Shown here one piece after another: positions 22,239 to 30,668 of a DNA stretch of 46,714 nucleotides. The stretch comes from Bacillota bacterium. GTDB lineage: Bacteria > Bacillota > Clostridia > Christensenellales > Aristaeellaceae. Made by a program: the position numbers and the translations under genes. Location of the stretch: assembly GCA_023411175.1 (NCBI GenBank), contig JAEYPB010000073.1:1-46714 (forward strand), read 5' to 3'. A model generated the notes under the pieces. The model did no database searches. It worked only from the letters and a program-made list of their open reading frames with translations, and was not told the DNA's origin. The first letter of the stretch is position 1. Each line of letters opens with the position of its first letter.

Positions 22239-22661
22239 TTATTCCGCCTTGGCGGAGAGGGTGACTTCGATGTTGCCGCGGGTGGCGCTGGAGTAGGGGC
22301 AGACCTCATGCGCCTCGGCCACCAGCCGCTCGGCGGCGTCCTGCTCGACGCCCTTGAACACCACGTGGATGGACGCCTCCAGCTGGAACTTCCCCGCGTC
22401 GTTTGTGCCGATGCCCACGGTGACGTGCACCTCCGGCGCAGGCAGGTTCAGCTTGCGTTCGCGGAATACATGCTGCAGCGCGCTGCCAAAGCAGGCCGCA
22501 TAGCCCGCCGCGAAAAGCTGCTCGGGGTTGAAGCCGAACTCCTTCGCGCCGCCCAGCTCCTTGGGCAGCGCCATCTCAAACCGGACGGGGGTCTTTTCTA
22601 CGTAGGACTGGCCATCGCGCCCGCCGACGGATACCGCGCTGGTCTTGTACAAAGTCTTCAT
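22239..22661 (-). CDS. ohr: Organic hydroperoxide resistance protein (Ohr, OsmC family)
   Basis: This 140-residue thiol peroxidase reduces organic hydroperoxides. The catalytic pair is C57 (GYAACFGSALQ) and C121 (HEVCPYSSATRGN), with the conserved Arg15 in GGRDG and the Ohr ending NIEVTLS. It works as a dimer in the cytoplasm. The start is the ATG at 22661 behind GGAGAT. It is a single gene and no OhrR is adjacent. Confidence 0.92.
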   Translation of the reverse strand: MKTLYKTSAVSVGGRDGQSYVEKTPVRFEMALPKELGGAKEFGFNPEQLFAAGYAACFGSALQHVFRERKLNLPAPEVHVTVGIGTNDAGKFQLEASIHVVFKGVEQDAAERLVAEAHEVCPYSSATRGNIEVTLSAKAE

Positions 22662-22802
22662 TATGTATCATCTCCATTTGAATTTGGGGGATCTCGTTAA
22701 TATATATGTCCCGGGGCCGCGCTTCTGAAACCGGGTGCCCCCCCTTGCCGGAGAAATGAAGCTGTGCTACAATGGGCGCAAATTGAGTTCGGAGGAGCGC
22801 CC

Positions 22803-23243
22803 ATGCAGATACGGCCAATGACCAGCCGGGACTACGACCAGGTGTACGCGCTGTGGCTTTCCACCCCCGGCATGGGGCTGAACACCACGGACGATTCCCG
22901 CGAGGGCATAGAGAAATATTTGCTGCGAAACCCCGCCACCTGCTTTGTGGCGGAGGAGGGCGCGGAGATCGTGGGCGTGATCCTCGCCGGGCATGACGGG
23001 CGGCGCGGGTACATCCATCACACGGCGGTGAAGGCAGCCGAGCGCGAAAAGGGCATCGGCAGCGCGCTGGTGGAAGCGGCGATGGGTGCGCTGAAAGCCG
23101 AGGGCATCCAAAAAGTGGCGCTGGTGGTGTTCTGCCGGAACGAAACCGGAAACCGCTTCTGGGCGCGGCGGGGCTTTCATGGGCGGGACGATCTGGTCTA
23201 CAGAAACCGCGCCATCGGCAGCCTGACGCGCATCGATACCTGA
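22803..23243 (+). CDS. GNAT-family N-acetyltransferase
   Basis: This 146-residue acetyl-CoA-dependent acetyltransferase has an unknown acceptor. Motif A reads HHTAVKAAEREKGIGSALVE (the R/Q-x-x-G-x-G/A loop in REKGIGSA) and motif B ends in NRFWARRGF. The start is the ATG at 22803 behind CGGAGGAG. It is followed after 14 bases by fosX and then a PNPOx-like gene, and the three look like one operon. Confidence 0.88.
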   Translation: MQIRPMTSRDYDQVYALWLSTPGMGLNTTDDSREGIEKYLLRNPATCFVAEEGAEIVGVILAGHDGRRGYIHHTAVKAAEREKGIGSALVEAAMGALKAEGIQKVALVVFCRNETGNRFWARRGFHGRDDLVYRNRAIGSLTRIDT

Positions 23244-23257
23244 CAGGGGGGAGACGC

Positions 23258-23695
23258 TTGATCCTGGGCTTAAGCCACGTGACGATTCTGGTCGCGGACC
23301 TTGCGCGCACGGCGGCGCTTCTGACCGGGGCGCTCGGCGCGCGGGAGGTCTACAGAAGCGGGGAAACGGCGTTTTCGCTGTCCCGCGAGCGGTTTTTCCT
23401 CCTCGGGAATCTATGGCTCTGCGCGATGGAAGGGGAACCTCCCCCGGCGCGCAGCTACGCCCACATCGCGCTGGAGGTGCCGGAGGACGCGCTGGACGGC
23501 CTTCGCGCGCGGCTGGAGGCAGCGGGCGCGGAGGTGCTCCCCGGCCGGGCGCGCATCCCGGCGGAGGGGCGGTCCGTCTACTTTTACGACTTTGACAACC
23601 ACCTGTTCGAGCTGCACGCGGGCAGTCTCGAAGCGCGGCTGGCGGGCTACGCCGGCGCGGAGGAAGAAAGGCGGACGCGGCATGGAGCGCCATGA
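23258..23695 (+). CDS. fosX: FosX-type fosfomycin hydrolase (VOC superfamily)
   Basis: This 145-residue Mn(II)-dependent epoxide hydrolase of the glyoxalase fold would open fosfomycin with water. The family's metal ligands H7 (LSHVT), H69 (SYAHIAL) and E118 (HLFELH) are at their exact positions. The general base E44 (SLSRERFFL), which separates FosX from the thiol transferases FosA/FosB, is present. The start is a TTG at 23258, 5 bases behind GGGGGGA; no ATG fits. It overlaps the next gene by 14 bases. Resistance in this host is inferred from the residues. Confidence 0.88.
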   Translation: MILGLSHVTILVADLARTAALLTGALGAREVYRSGETAFSLSRERFFLLGNLWLCAMEGEPPPARSYAHIALEVPEDALDGLRARLEAAGAEVLPGRARIPAEGRSVYFYDFDNHLFELHAGSLEARLAGYAGAEEERRTRHGAP

Positions 23696-24155
23696 ATTCT
23701 TTCTGGAGGCCCTGTCGGCGATGACGCGGCTCTACGGTCAGGATGTGCCGATGACCCTCGCCACCGCGCAGGATAACCGGCCCAACGCGCGGGTCGTGGA
23801 CGTGTGCTTTACCGGCGGCGCGTTCTACGCCACCAGCCATCTGTCCAGCGCCAAGATGCGCGAGATCGCAAATAACCCCCATGTGGCGCTGAACCATCAG
23901 CTCTTTGTCGCCCGCGGCACCGCGGAATACGCCGGGCATCCGCTGGACGCGGGCAACGAGGCGCTGCGGGAGGCGCTCGCACAGGCGTTTCACAAGTTCT
24001 ACGGCCGCCACGTCAACGAGGGCGACCCCGGCACCTGCATCCTAAAAATCACGCCCAGCTGGGCGCTTGTGTTCGCCGACGGCTTCAAGTACGTCGCGGA
24101 CTTTGAAAAGAAGACCGCCACCCGGCAGCTTTTCACGACCGACATCATCCTGTAG
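23682..24155 (+). CDS. Pyridoxamine 5'-phosphate oxidase-like flavin protein
   Basis: This 157-residue split-barrel protein is of the PNPOx-like family, with probable FMN or F420-like cofactor binding. The pattern MTLATAQDNRPNARVVDVCF, then FYATSHLSSAKMREIANNP is typical; substrate unknown. The start is the ATG at 23682 inside the fosX 3' end, so translation is probably coupled. It ends 8 bases before a hairpin that terminates the convergent gene. Confidence 0.85.
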   Translation: MERHEFFLEALSAMTRLYGQDVPMTLATAQDNRPNARVVDVCFTGGAFYATSHLSSAKMREIANNPHVALNHQLFVARGTAEYAGHPLDAGNEALREALAQAFHKFYGRHVNEGDPGTCILKITPSWALVFADGFKYVADFEKKTATRQLFTTDIIL

Positions 24156-24162
24156 CGCAAAA

Positions 24163-24212
24163 AATCCGCCTGCGCCGCATCCAACCATAAAACGATACAG
24201 CGCAGGCGGATT
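24163..24212 (-). terminator. Terminator of the alpha/beta hydrolase gene
   Basis: AATCCGCCTGCGC and GCGCAGGCGGATT form a perfect 13-bp stem. On the minus strand it runs into six T, which fits the gene ending at 24232. Confidence 0.85.
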
Positions 24213-24231
24213 CATGGGATCGTGTAAAGCG

Positions 24232-24897
24232 TTACCCACGGGACTCAATGAAATTTACAACGCGCGGGGCAATTTCGTCGATGCTGTCGGTCGCAAGCAT
24301 ATGGTGGCCCCCCGACGCAATTTTGACCAGACTTCTCTCGCCGCGTACGCTGTCATGGATAAAATCGGCGCTTTTGTTTTGAACCGTATCGTCATCCAGC
24401 GCCTGAAAAATCAGACACGGGCACTCAATCGATCTGAACAGTGGCTTTGTCACGGAGAGCAAGCGCAGGAATTGCGCTGTCGCGGCCATGGGCATCTTGG
24501 CGCCATTGGCCAGATAGCGGCGCGCATGGGTTCTAAAGTCGCTGCGAAGGTTCCGGACGGCTCGCGGAATGTCCCAAACATAAATCGGCGTGTTCATCGT
24601 AACCAGTCTGCCAAAGCAGTGCTTTTGATAGAGCTGCACGGCGATCAACCCACCCATGGAGAAACCGATGACGGTAATGTCGTCGCAGCGCTTTGCAAGA
24701 CCCTCATACGCTTGAATGCCGGATATGACCCATTCCTCGCATCTCGCCCGGCTCAACATTGCGCGCGTATCCTCGTGTCCGGAAAGTTTGGGCATCACCA
24801 CGTCGTAGCCGCTGTTCATCAGGCGCTCGCCCAGCGGGCTTACCTCGTACCTGCCCCCACCAAAGCCGTGGATCAATAGAACTCCTTTGCCAGACAT
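24232..24897 (-). CDS. Alpha/beta hydrolase (carboxylesterase-like)
   Basis: This 221-residue serine hydrolase resembles Est30-type carboxylesterases or monoacylglycerol lipases. The oxyanion motif HGFGG is at 10-14 and the nucleophile S80 is in GFSMGG. An Asp follows in QALDDDTV and the catalytic His is in GGHHML near the end. There is no signal peptide, so it is cytoplasmic. The start is the ATG at 24897 behind GAGGAGA; the upstream extension to 24927 contains that ribosome site and is not translated. The substrate is unknown. Confidence 0.9.
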   Translation of the reverse strand: MSGKGVLLIHGFGGGRYEVSPLGERLMNSGYDVVMPKLSGHEDTRAMLSRARCEEWVISGIQAYEGLAKRCDDITVIGFSMGGLIAVQLYQKHCFGRLVTMNTPIYVWDIPRAVRNLRSDFRTHARRYLANGAKMPMAATAQFLRLLSVTKPLFRSIECPCLIFQALDDDTVQNKSADFIHDSVRGERSLVKIASGGHHMLATDSIDEIAPRVVNFIESRG

Positions 24898-25063
24898 GGT
24901 TTCTCCTCTCAGGTCGGCGCGCTTCACGCACCTACGAAATGTTTAGCCATTGTAGCAAAAAAATGAAACCTACGCAAGAATGGGCGCGCCGCAGCCGCTT
25001 TCAGGCATTCCCCTTCTATCTTCCGGCCCGCCCGCATAGCATATCAAAAAGGGGGCGCGGATC

Positions 25064-25627
25064 ATGGCACAGATTCTGTTTGCGATGGAGCGGGCGGCGC
25101 TTCAATCGACGCGGACCGAGCCGCGCACGCTGGAGCTCGCCCAGGACGAGGTGGTCGTCCGCGCGCTGAACGGGACGGAAATTCAGATCATTCCCTTCGA
25201 TCCGGACGCGTTGACCGACCTCAACCGGGATTACTTCATGACCACCCCGGACATCAACTTCGACGGCTACGCGGACCTGCTGCTCATCTACAGCCAGGGG
25301 CTCCAGAACATCTACTACGACGGCTGGCTTTGGGACAGCGCCTCCGGCCGGTACGTCTACGTGCCCGAAATGCGGGAATTGTCTTCCCCCCAATTCGACG
25401 CGAAGACGCAGCGCGTTTTCACCTACGAGCACGGCAGCGCCACCGACAACGTCTCCGGCGTGTGGGCGTGGCAGGACGGAAATCTGGTCGAGCTTCGTCG
25501 GGATGCGGTGACTTACGACGACGAGACGGCGCTCTTCACCATCCGAACCTACGAACGCCAGGACGACGGAAACCTTGCGCTCGTCCGGGAGGAGCAGCGG
25601 ACGCAGGACCAGATGAAATCCCTCTAA
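25064..25627 (+). CDS. Hypothetical protein with FG-GAP-like segment (XAC2610-like)
   Basis: This is a 187-residue protein without a recognised enzyme motif. The centre reads DINFDGYADLLLIYSQGLQN followed by WLWD and RYVYVPEMRELSSPQFD. It resembles the calcium-binding, repeat-like core of XAC2610-type proteins, usually secreted lysozyme-inhibitor-like modules. No signal peptide is visible here. The start is the ATG at 25064 behind AAAAAGGGGG. It is a single gene. Confidence 0.72.
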   Translation: MAQILFAMERAALQSTRTEPRTLELAQDEVVVRALNGTEIQIIPFDPDALTDLNRDYFMTTPDINFDGYADLLLIYSQGLQNIYYDGWLWDSASGRYVYVPEMRELSSPQFDAKTQRVFTYEHGSATDNVSGVWAWQDGNLVELRRDAVTYDDETALFTIRTYERQDDGNLALVREEQRTQDQMKSL

Positions 25628-26044
25628 CCGCATCGGGCCGCCGCCGCGCGGCAGAGCAAGCGCAAGCCGCCGCGCCGGGCAGAAAAACATCTCGCCGCAT
25701 TCCTGCGGCGCTTCAGCATGTCAAAAAAGGTAAAACGCCGAAAAAAGGTGCAGTCTGAGAAAGAGAGAAATGCAAGCCGTCCCAACTTAAGGGGGTATCG
25801 GGGGACGCAGCCCCCGAATAAAGGCAGCCGAAGGGCGACATGCGCGGCCGAGGCTGCATTCCTTATCGCTTGCAAGTCCGGCCGTGAATCGTAGATTCAC
25901 AGGACTTGCTTTTCGCTGTCAAAAGACGCAGTATTTTGACAGCCTGACTCGCCGCATTCGGGCGGCGATTTTTCATGGCGTTCGGCTTTACACGGAATCC
26001 GGCGGGGCTTATACTTTTCTCAGCGAATAAAAGGGGGATGTACA
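25628..26044. repeat. Multi-hairpin intergenic region
   Basis: No gene is visible. Hairpins in order: 25693-25710 (CGCCGCA/TGCGGCG), 25799-25816 (CGGGGG/CCCCCG), 25872-25909 (outer GCAAGTCC/GGACTTGC with inner GTGAATC/GATTCAC) and 25915-25943 (GCTGTCAAAA/TTTTGACAGC). The last resembles H1 of the repeat family described at 21981, with AAAA/TTTT at the top of the stem. A terminator at 25949-25973 closes the series. CTCGCCGCATTC occurs twice (25691 and 25948). Confidence 0.6.
25949..25973 (+). terminator. Terminator in the multi-hairpin region
   Basis: TCGCCGC and GCGGCGA pair around ATTCGG and are followed by five T. Confidence 0.65.
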
Positions 26045-26671
26045 ATGGATTTTTACAAGGCCGTCGAATCAAGAAGAACGGTGCGGGACTTTGAAGACCG
26101 CCCCGTCCCGCCGGAGATCATCGAGCGGATCGTCGATGCGGGCCTCAAGGCCCCCACGAACAACCACATGCGCGAATGGGAGTTCATCCTTTTGAACGAC
26201 ATGGACGCCCGCCTTCGCGCCATCTCGATGGTGCGCGCCGACCTGGGCGTGGCGGAATCCACCGCCATCATCGACGCCTGGGGGCTCGCCGATGAGGACC
26301 AGCGGGCCATGTACCTGGACGGGATCCCCAAGCAGCACCGGATGCTGCTCACGGCGGGCTGCCTGATCCTGCCGCTGTTCCGGCAGGAGTGGCCGCTTTT
26401 GATGCCGGAGACACTCTCGTCCCTCAACGGCTTTGCGTCGATGTGGTGCGCGATCGAAAACATGCTGCTGGCCGCCGCAGCGGAGGGGCTGTATGGCGTC
26501 ACCCGCATCCCTTTTGAGCCGGAGATCGGCTACCTGAAGGCGGTGCTGGGCGTCCCGAAGGATTACGAAATCGCCTGCTACCTCGCGCTGGGCTACCCCG
26601 CGAAGGTACTGCCGCCCATCCGCCAGACGCCGGTGAGCGCCCGCGAAAAGCTGCACTTCAACAAGTGGTAG
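26045..26671 (+). CDS. Nitroreductase-family flavoprotein
   Basis: This 208-residue FMN-dependent NAD(P)H oxidoreductase has the opening motif FYKAVESRRTVRDFEDRPV (flavin-phosphate-binding Arg residues), LKAPTNNHMREWEFILL and the later IENMLLAAAAEGLYGV helix. The physiological acceptor is unknown. The start is the ATG at 26045 behind AAGGGGGATG. Its last 14 bases overlap the convergent NUDIX gene. Confidence 0.9.
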   Translation: MDFYKAVESRRTVRDFEDRPVPPEIIERIVDAGLKAPTNNHMREWEFILLNDMDARLRAISMVRADLGVAESTAIIDAWGLADEDQRAMYLDGIPKQHRMLLTAGCLILPLFRQEWPLLMPETLSSLNGFASMWCAIENMLLAAAAEGLYGVTRIPFEPEIGYLKAVLGVPKDYEIACYLALGYPAKVLPPIRQTPVSAREKLHFNKW

Positions 26672-27176
26672 CGGGCGGAGCCTCCTCCAGCGCATCCTCG
26701 ATGAAGCGCAGCCGCGCTTCGGTGGGAAACGCGGTTTCGCCCCGCGCCCACATTCGCCTGAGTTCGGCAAGCGTCACCCAGCGGGCGGCCACGGTCTCCC
26801 CCGGCTGCATCGAAAGATCCTGAAGGCCCACGTCCCGCCGCAGCAGGTACACGTCCGCGAAGACCTCCGGCACCCGGTACCCGCCGAGGCGGCGAAGCTC
26901 CGCATCGCCTGCGACGATGCCCGTCTCCTCCCGAAGCTCCCGAAGCGCGCCATGCAGGCTGTCCTCCCCCGCCAGCACCGCGCCGCCGGTGTTTTCCCAT
27001 TTTCCGGGGTAATATTTCTTCCCGTCGTCCCGGAGGGTCAGCAGCACCTCTCCCCGGCTGTTCACCGTCCAGATCTCCACGATGAGGTGGTTCGCGCCCG
27101 GCGGCAGCGCGTCGCCCCGGCGGGCGGTCATCCCAAGCGCCACCCGGTCGTCGCCGTACAGATCCCAGGTTTCCAT
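26658..27176 (-). CDS. NUDIX hydrolase (Idi-like type)
   Basis: This 172-residue pyrophosphohydrolase has a complete Nudix box, GGAVLAGEDSLHGALRELRE followed by ETGI (residues ~77-100). The N-terminal WDLYGDDRVALG and the HLIVEIWTVNSRGEVLLTLR strand resemble the group annotated near isopentenyl-diphosphate isomerase, which usually hydrolyses nucleotide derivatives. The start is the ATG at 27176 behind GGAGGG. It is convergent with the nitroreductase gene. Confidence 0.9.
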   Translation of the reverse strand: METWDLYGDDRVALGMTARRGDALPPGANHLIVEIWTVNSRGEVLLTLRDDGKKYYPGKWENTGGAVLAGEDSLHGALRELREETGIVAGDAELRRLGGYRVPEVFADVYLLRRDVGLQDLSMQPGETVAARWVTLAELRRMWARGETAFPTEARLRFIEDALEEAPPATTC

Positions 27177-27230
27177 GCGTCCCTCCAGCGAATACCCGCT
27201 CGGCGGGCATCTATCAATCGGTATAATGAA

Positions 27231-27262
27231 CCGGAGCCCCGCGGCGCGGGGCTCCGGTTTTC
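27231..27262. terminator. GC-rich hairpin downstream of the membrane-anchored protein gene
   Basis: A perfect 12-bp inverted repeat (CCGGAGCCCCGC with GCGGGGCTCCGG) lies 9 bases after the stop at 27271. On the plus strand it runs into TTTT, on the minus strand into TTCATT. Confidence 0.5.
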
Positions 27263-27270
27263 AATTGTCT

Positions 27271-28113
27271 CTAGGCTGCGGGGGTCGTGGTCGGGGTGGC
27301 GGCGGATTCGCCCTCGATGCTCAGACCGCCGATGAAGGGATCCAGCATCGCGTACAGTTCGTCCAGGCTGGGCAGCCCGGCGGCATCGTCCGCCTTGGCG
27401 GTGCTGCTGACCAGAATCGACATGCCCTGCGGCGCGTCAAAGTAGATGCCCACGGTGCGGGCCGCGCGGGTGACGGTTTCCGGTTCAGCGGTTGCTTCCG
27501 CGGCAGGCGTGGCTTCCGGCGCGGGGGTGGCTTCCGCTTCGGCGGCGGCAGCCGCCTCCGGCGCGGGGGTGGCCTCGGGGGTTACGGTGGAAACGTCTTC
27601 ATAATCGCAGGAGAAGCTCCAGCCGGTACGGCCGCCGAGGGTCTTCTGGGCAACCTCGCCGGGCACCGCGTTCTGCAGGTAGCTGGCGTAATTGGTCAGC
27701 ACCTTCGAGGCCATCTCCTCCGCGCCGCCCTTGGCGGCCATCATGGTGACATCCTCCGCCGGGCTCTCGGCCTCCGGCTTGAAGACGAAGGTGGGCACGT
27801 TTTCATCGCCCGTCAGCGCTTCGCGCTCCATCGCGTAGCCGTCCACCGGCGACGCCGTGCCGAGCTTATAGTACTTGGGGCTCGAGGAAGTGCCGGTGTT
27901 GACGACGATCCAATTCTCCTCCGCCTGCACCTTGCCGTCCGAAACCCGGAGAGAGCCGTCAAAGAAGCCGCGCAACAGGAAGTACCCGGCGATGATTACC
28001 GCGATCACCGCGACGACAATGCCAATGGTAATCCATTCCTGCTTGGTAAACCCCTGCGGCTTATATTCCTTCTTCGCCTTGACCCGTGCGGGCACCCGCT
28101 TTTTCCCTGCCAT
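27271..28113 (-). CDS. Membrane-anchored protein with Pro/Glu/Ala-rich linker, function unknown
   Basis: The protein has 280 residues. A basic N-terminus (MAGKKRVPARVKAKKEYKPQ) is followed by one transmembrane helix (ITIGIVVAVIAVIIAGYFLL, residues ~28-47), which places the rest outside. An extracellular domain follows to about 180. A low-complexity linker of PEATPAPE-type repeats (about 185-220) joins a small C-terminal domain (GIYFDAPQGMSILVSS). The start is the ATG at 28113; the only ribosome-like stretch (AGGGAG) is very close to it, so the true start is uncertain. Confidence 0.72.
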   Translation of the reverse strand: MAGKKRVPARVKAKKEYKPQGFTKQEWITIGIVVAVIAVIIAGYFLLRGFFDGSLRVSDGKVQAEENWIVVNTGTSSSPKYYKLGTASPVDGYAMEREALTGDENVPTFVFKPEAESPAEDVTMMAAKGGAEEMASKVLTNYASYLQNAVPGEVAQKTLGGRTGWSFSCDYEDVSTVTPEATPAPEAAAAAEAEATPAPEATPAAEATAEPETVTRAARTVGIYFDAPQGMSILVSSTAKADDAAGLPSLDELYAMLDPFIGGLSIEGESAATPTTTPAA

Positions 28114-28365
28114 GCTCCCTGCGCCCCAATCTATCAATATTATGTTGCCGATTGGAAAACAGTTTACCACATTTTTCGTTTAAAAGCAACGCCCGGCTGC
28201 GGGGAAACAGCTTCGGCCGCCCGCGCAAATCCACGCATGCGCTCCGTCCGGCGGGCCGCGCCAAAAAGCGAGTGCCTTCGCCCCTGCGCGGTACCCACGG
28301 CAACCCCTCGGCATAGTATACCCCGGGCCGCAATGTCGGCACAAACAAAAAGTGAGGTGCAATCC

Positions 28366-28527
28366 GTGAAAGCGATCATCATCGCCCTGATCGTGGTGGG
28401 TATCGTCGGGCTGATCCTCTCCGCGGTACTGCCCGTGGTAGGCATCCCGGGGATCATCGGCTCGGTGGCCGCGCTGCTTGCGGGCATCGGCTTCCTGGTA
28501 TTCCGCTGCGTCTGCTGCAGAACCTGA
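28366..28527 (+). CDS. 53-residue membrane protein, copy 1
   Basis: This small hydrophobic protein starts at GTG 28366, 7 bases behind GAGGTG. Two membrane helices are joined by a Pro/Gly turn: KAIIIALIVVGIVGLILSA, then LPVVGIPGIIGSVAALLAGIGF. It ends with a Cys-rich basic tail (CVCC, then R). A paralogue of equal length follows at 28679. Function is unknown; the equal length and pattern of conserved Gly residues support a real gene. Confidence 0.68.
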   Translation: MKAIIIALIVVGIVGLILSAVLPVVGIPGIIGSVAALLAGIGFLVFRCVCCRT

Positions 28528-28678
28528 CATTCCATCGCGGTAAGGCATAGCCTTGCGCGCCGCCGCGCCCCGCGCGGCGGCGCGCGCGACCCCGTTTCGC
28601 TTCCGAACCGGAAACCCGCCGCGAACATTATATATATCGAGCCGCGCCGCCCGTATCCCACGAAAGGAGATGCGCCCC

Positions 28679-28840
28679 ATGAAAGGCATAACCATTCTAT
28701 TGATCGTCGCCGGCATCGTCGGCCTGACCGTTTCCGCAGCGCTCCCGGCGGTCGGCATCGCCGGATTGATCGGCTCGGTCGCGATGCTGATTATAGGCAT
28801 CGGCTTTTTCCTGCGCTGCTGCGCCTTCTGGCGGAAGTAG
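28679..28840 (+). CDS. 53-residue membrane protein, copy 2
   Basis: This is also 53 residues, with the ATG at 28679, 9 bases behind AAGGAG. It aligns to copy 1 end to end, sharing GIVGL, SA-LP-VGI-G-IGSVA, GIGF and a C-terminal Cys pair before basic residues. The duplicated genes are separated by 151 bases and each has its own ribosome site. A strong terminator follows. Confidence 0.7.
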   Translation: MKGITILLIVAGIVGLTVSAALPAVGIAGLIGSVAMLIIGIGFFLRCCAFWRK

Positions 28841-28860
28841 CGCCCTGCGGCCAAAAAAGG

Positions 28861-28923
28861 GACCGGCGCACCGCCCGCTTTGAAGCACGTTTACACATTC
28901 AAAGTCGGCCTGCGCCGGTCTTT
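28861..28923 (+). terminator. Terminator after the twin membrane proteins
   Basis: GACCGGCGCA and TGCGCCGGTC form the outer stem and CTTTGAA/TTCAAAG an inner stem, followed by TTT. It stands between convergent transcripts and may serve both. Confidence 0.65.
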
Positions 28924-28934
28924 ATCTCATCAGG

Positions 28935-30668
28935 TCACACCGAGAACTGGCTGAAGTAGAGCCTGGCGTAAAAGCCGTTCTTTTTGATGAGCGCTTCGTG
29001 GGTGCCCTTTTCCACCACACGCCCTCTGTCCATCACGAGGATCAGGTCAGCCTCCCGGATGGTCTCCAGCCGGTGCGCCACCACGAAGCTGGTGCGCCCG
29101 GCCATCATGCGCTGGAAGGCCCGCTGCACGCGCCGCTCGGTCAGCGCGTCGATGGAGGATGTGGCCTCGTCCAGGATCATGATCGGCGGCGTGATCAGCA
29201 TCGCCCGGGCGATGGCGAGCAGCTGCTTCTGCCCCTGCGAGATGCCCTCGCCGTCCTCGCGGACGACGGTGTCGTACCCCTCGGGCAGCCGGAGGATGAA
29301 GCCCTCCGCGTGGGCGGCCCTTGCGGCGGCGGCGATCTCCTCGTCGGTGGCGTCGGGCCGGCCGTAGGCGATGTTTTCGCGGATGGTGCCCTCCCGAAGC
29401 CACGTCTCCTGCAGCACCATGCCGAACTGCCGCCTAAGGCTGTCCCGGGTGTAGGCCGTCTCGCTCTTTCCGTCCACCAGGATGCGCCCGCCGTCCGGCT
29501 CGTAGAAGCGCATGAGGAGGTTGATGAGCGTGGTCTTGCCGCTGCCGGTGGGGCCGACGATGGCGATGCGCTCGCCGGGGCTGGCGGAGAGGTTCAGTCC
29601 CTCGATCAGCGGCCGGTCCGGCTGGTAGGAGAAGCTGAGGTCTTCAAAGTCCACGCTGCCCGCCGCGCGATCGATTTCGACGGCATCCGGCGCGTCGGGC
29701 GTCTCCGGCGGCGCGTCGATCAGCTCGAACACCCGCGCAGCCGACGCCAGCGCGCTTTGCAGCTCGGTGATCACGCCGGAAATCTCGTTGAAGGGCTTGG
29801 TGTACTGGTAGGCGTAATTGAGGAAGCTGGTCAGCTGCCCGATGGTGAGCGCGCCGCCCAGCGCCGTGAACGCGCCGAACACCGTGACCGCGAGGTAGAC
29901 GACGTTGTTGACAAAGCGGGTGGCCGGGTTCGTAATGGAGGAATAGAACAGCGCGCTGACGCCCGCCTTCTGAAGCCGCACGTTGACGCCTTCAAAGCGA
30001 GCCGACGCCCGCTCCTGGTAGCGGAAGGCATCCACCAGCTTCTGACCCCCCACCAGCTCGTTGACGAGGCCGGTCATCTCGCCCCGCACCTGGGACTGGC
30101 GCTTGAAGTATTCGTAGGTGCGGGTGGCCAGAAACTTCGCCACGAACAGCGAAAGGGGCGTCACCACGATCACGATCAGCGCCATCCAGCCGTTCATCGA
30201 CAGCATGAAGCCGATGGTGCCCAGGATCGTGAGACCGCTGGCGAAGGACTGCGCGAAGCCCAGGAGCAGCCCGTCGGACACCTGGTCCACGTCGGCGACG
30301 AGGCGGCTTAGGATGTCGCCGTGGCGGCGTCCGTCGATGTAGCCGATCGGCGCGCGCCCCAGCGCCTCGAATGCCTGCGCGCGGATCTCCCGCGACACGC
30401 TGTAGGCGACGCGGTTGATGACGAGGCTCGCCGCCCACTGGGCCGCGGCGGTGCCGGCCACCGCAAGAAGGATTCCGAGGACCACCGGCGTCAGCTGATC
30501 GAACCGGACGGCCCCCGCCCCGGCGATCATGTCCACGCCGCGGCCGATCAGGATCGGCACGTACAGCGTCAGCCCCACGGATACCGCGGAGAGGATCACG
30601 ACCAGGAAAAGCCGCGCCCAGTGAGGGCGAATGCTCTTGAGCAGCCGCCGGATGGTGGATCCCGTCAT
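28935..30668 (-). CDS. ABC exporter half-transporter, catalytically complete subunit
   Basis: This 577-residue subunit has six transmembrane helices (about 1-320) fused to an ATP-binding domain. Walker A is GPTGSGKTT, the Q-loop LQETW, the signature ISQGQKQ, Walker B IMILDEATSSID with the catalytic Glu, and the H-loop VVAHRLETI. Its partner, encoded just upstream, lacks the catalytic Glu, so the two should form a heterodimeric exporter like BmrCD/TM287-288, pumping a drug, lipid or peptide. The start is the ATG at 30668, overlapping the partner's stop as TGATG; longer upstream frames are shadows of the partner gene. Confidence 0.92.
   Translation of the reverse strand: MTGSTIRRLLKSIRPHWARLFLVVILSAVSVGLTLYVPILIGRGVDMIAGAGAVRFDQLTPVVLGILLAVAGTAAAQWAASLVINRVAYSVSREIRAQAFEALGRAPIGYIDGRRHGDILSRLVADVDQVSDGLLLGFAQSFASGLTILGTIGFMLSMNGWMALIVIVVTPLSLFVAKFLATRTYEYFKRQSQVRGEMTGLVNELVGGQKLVDAFRYQERASARFEGVNVRLQKAGVSALFYSSITNPATRFVNNVVYLAVTVFGAFTALGGALTIGQLTSFLNYAYQYTKPFNEISGVITELQSALASAARVFELIDAPPETPDAPDAVEIDRAAGSVDFEDLSFSYQPDRPLIEGLNLSASPGERIAIVGPTGSGKTTLINLLMRFYEPDGGRILVDGKSETAYTRDSLRRQFGMVLQETWLREGTIRENIAYGRPDATDEEIAAAARAAHAEGFILRLPEGYDTVVREDGEGISQGQKQLLAIARAMLITPPIMILDEATSSIDALTERRVQRAFQRMMAGRTSFVVAHRLETIREADLILVMDRGRVVEKGTHEALIKKNGFYARLYFSQFSV

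Noticed and set aside
26658..26671. Overlap of the nitroreductase and NUDIX genes as a sequencing error
   Set aside because: The genes are convergent, both C-termini look natural, and 14-base convergent overlaps are common.
27082..28527. A 481-codon open frame on the plus strand
   Set aside because: Mostly the complement of the NUDIX and membrane-anchored protein genes; only the last 53 codons with their own ribosome site form a gene.
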